A stretch of 64,000 nucleotides of DNA, from positions 11,700,935 through 11,764,934 of the forward strand of contig CM067348.1 of NCBI GenBank assembly GCA_034190875.2. Reading direction: 5' to 3'. This document shows, one piece after another, positions 62,586 to 64,000 of this stretch. Position 1 is the stretch's first letter, and every line of letters starts with the position of its first letter. The position numbers were made by a program, and so were the translations under genes. The notes beneath the pieces are model-generated. The model was not told where the DNA came from. It did not search any database and saw nothing but the letters and a program-made list of their open reading frames with translations. Source of the DNA: Urechis unicinctus. Its lineage: Eukaryota > Annelida > Polychaeta > Xenopneusta > Urechidae.

Positions 62586-62814
62586 TGCGTCGCGTGCTCT
62601 CCGTGTAGTCAATCAGAGCGTTGGACGAGAAAATATACTTCATGGTCGGGAAGTAACGTTGGTTAACGAACCTATGCCGCCATCGCGATGACCGCGCGCC
62701 CCCGCCCCACATCTCCCCTACACGTACAATAATAACAGCGAGGTGAACTCGCCTATTGGTGGAACCTGACATTGCAAAGTAAGCGATGCTGGTTAGCATA
62801 GTGGTAATGGTGTA

Positions 62815-63075
62815 GCGTGAATACTGGACGATAGTGCTGTGTGAATAAGTGACGATAGTGCCGTGTGAATGAGGGACGATAGTGCCGTGTGAATGAGGGA
62901 CGATAGTGTCGAGTGAATGAGGGGCGATAGTGCTGTGTGAATGAGAGATGACAGTGCCGAGTAAATGGTGCCGAGTGAATAAGTAACGATTATGCTGTGT
63001 GAATTAGAGGCGATAGTGCCGTGTGAATGAGGGACGATTGTGCCACGTGAATGAGGGACGGTAGTGCTTGATGAT
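62815..63075. repeat. Minisatellite, 23 bp x 11
   Basis: Units of GACGATAGTGCCGTGTGAAT plus gag, imperfect. Confidence 0.88.
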
Positions 63076-63335
63076 GTGACCAATATATAGCGTTGTTATG
63101 TTGCCCGTGAGTAGGACGATGATTAAGGTCACTTGCTCTATGTTCTCGAGAGCGCGAGGTCAAGGTCACCATCTCTGTGTCCTCGAGAGCGCGAGGTGAC
63201 ACTCCACACCTGTCCCCTCCCCATGGCCTCTCCCATATCGCTCACATACAAAAGATAATGGAAGATGAACTTTGCTCCACGTGGACGAGACACAGAACGA
63301 CTGTGAAACGTCAATGAACTACAAGTGGCGTCAGG

Positions 63336-63470
63336 ATGAGGACCGTCGGCACGCTTTCCGCTCTCTGTCTACTTCTACTTACCTCCGTCAGTTGCTTTCC
63401 ATTCCAAGTTCAATTACCTGTTAAGAAAATGAATACTAATAGGACGCCATTCTTCACGGGTGGAGTAGGA
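63336..63470 (+). CDS. First exon of a secreted protein running off the window (partial)
   Basis: The ATG at 63336 opens MRTVGTLSALCLLLLTSVSC, a clear signal peptide, then FPFQVQLPVKKMNTNRTPFF and TGG, ending near a possible donor (GGTGGA|GTAGGA) before a 22-bp minisatellite. A second open piece at about 63735-63829 reads SSACRTSC and KAYVCRSDC in one frame and ends at G|GTAAGT; it could be the next exon of a Cys-rich secreted peptide, but phases did not join cleanly. The rest lies outside the window. Identity unknown. Confidence 0.5.
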
Positions 63471-63477
63471 TCGTCAT

Positions 63478-63735
63478 AGAGTGCCATGTGGTTATAGAGT
63501 ATCATGTGGTTATAGAGTATCATGTGGTTATAGAGTATCATGTGGTTATAGAGTGGTGTGTGATTATAGAGTATCATGTGGTTATAGAGTATCATGTGGT
63601 TATAGAGTATCATGTGGTTATAGAGTGGTGTGTGTTTATAGATTATCATGTGGTTATAGAGTATCATGTGGTTATAGAGTATCATGTGGTTATAGAGTGG
63701 TGTGTGGTTATAGAGTGGTGTGTGGTTATAACCGA
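63478..63735. repeat. Minisatellite, 22 bp x 11
   Basis: Units of TAGAGTATCATGTGGTTA, with TAGAGTGGTGTGTGGTTA variants, immediately after the putative first exon. Confidence 0.92.
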
Positions 63736-63828
63736 GCTTCGTCGAAGATTCGTCGGCATGTCGAACGTCATGTCGGCGTGATCGAAAGATCAAGGCTTAT
63801 GTTTGTAGATCAGACTGTAGGATAGGTA

Positions 63829-64000
63829 AGTTGTCGGCTATGCAATGTTTGTAGGTAAGTTGTAGGCGCTGTGATGTTTGTAGGTAAGTTGTCGGCTCCA
63901 TGATGTTTGTAGGTAAGTTGTCGGCTCCATGATGTTTGTAGGTAAGTTGTCGGCTCCGTGATGTTTGTAGGTAAGTTGTCGGTTCCGTGATGTTTGTAGG
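63829..64000. repeat. Donor-like minisatellite, 29 bp x 6, truncated by window edge
   Basis: Units of GTAGGTAAGTTGTCGGCTCC plus atgatgttt. Each contains TAG|GTAAGT, the same sequence as the putative donor at about 63828, so it probably belongs to the splice-junction class. The array continues past the window. Confidence 0.85.

Overview
This is animal (eukaryotic) nuclear DNA. Genes are split into short exons with GT-AG introns, and the spaces between exons are packed with minisatellites, long (TA)n tracts, poly-C runs and decayed transposons. Every protein identified is metazoan. The very high minisatellite load, a median intron of a few hundred bases, and a gene set of agmatinase, UXS1, DAW1, an ependymin-related protein and a CUB protein suggest a marine invertebrate. 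A cephalochordate (amphioxus-like) genome is my best guess, but this is inference and not proof.

Layout. 0.1-4.3 kb (-): complete seven-exon agmatinase. 4.7-8.1 kb: two convergent, transposon-related pseudogenes, a THAP-type (+) and a P2X7-C-terminal-like (-), each behind the same 10-bp CRE palindrome. 8.3-11.2 kb: mostly non-coding, with one signal-peptide-like orphan exon. 11.3-18.6 kb (+): complete eleven-exon UXS1. 18.7-25.3 kb (-): complete twelve-exon DAW1, tail-to-tail with UXS1. 26.4-29.2 kb (+): an apparently intact three-exon Mutator-type transposase fused to a DEDDh exonuclease. 29.5-31.4 kb: eleven copies of a 172-bp satellite directly behind it. 32.1-34.2 kb: a 1.9-kb minisatellite. 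34.3-35.1 kb (-): a LINE reverse-transcriptase fragment. 37.0-39.2 kb: a broken Harbinger-type element (transposase + and Myb-like ORF -). 39.8-46.2 kb (-): the last twelve exons of a multi-pass TRP-like membrane protein. 49.8-51.7 kb (+): remnant of another transposon-associated ORF. 53.6-56.3 kb (-): complete five-exon ependymin-related protein. 57.8-60.7 kb (+): complete six-exon secreted two-CUB protein. 60.9-62.6 kb: minisatellites. 63.3 kb to the end (+): first exon(s) of another secreted protein that runs off the window.

The host genes do not form one pathway. Agmatinase is mitochondrial guanidino metabolism, UXS1 makes UDP-xylose in the Golgi, DAW1 is a ciliary dynein transport factor, and the ependymin, CUB and 63-kb genes encode secreted proteins. 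What unites them is genome structure. In at least six places a minisatellite is built from tandem copies of a splice junction, part exon and part intron. In DAW1 a 24-nt stretch identical to the neighbouring minisatellite sits in frame inside a coding exon and accounts for the extra eight residues of the protein. This recurrent splice-junction minisatellite pattern and the transposase-exonuclease/satellite block are the most interesting contents of the window.
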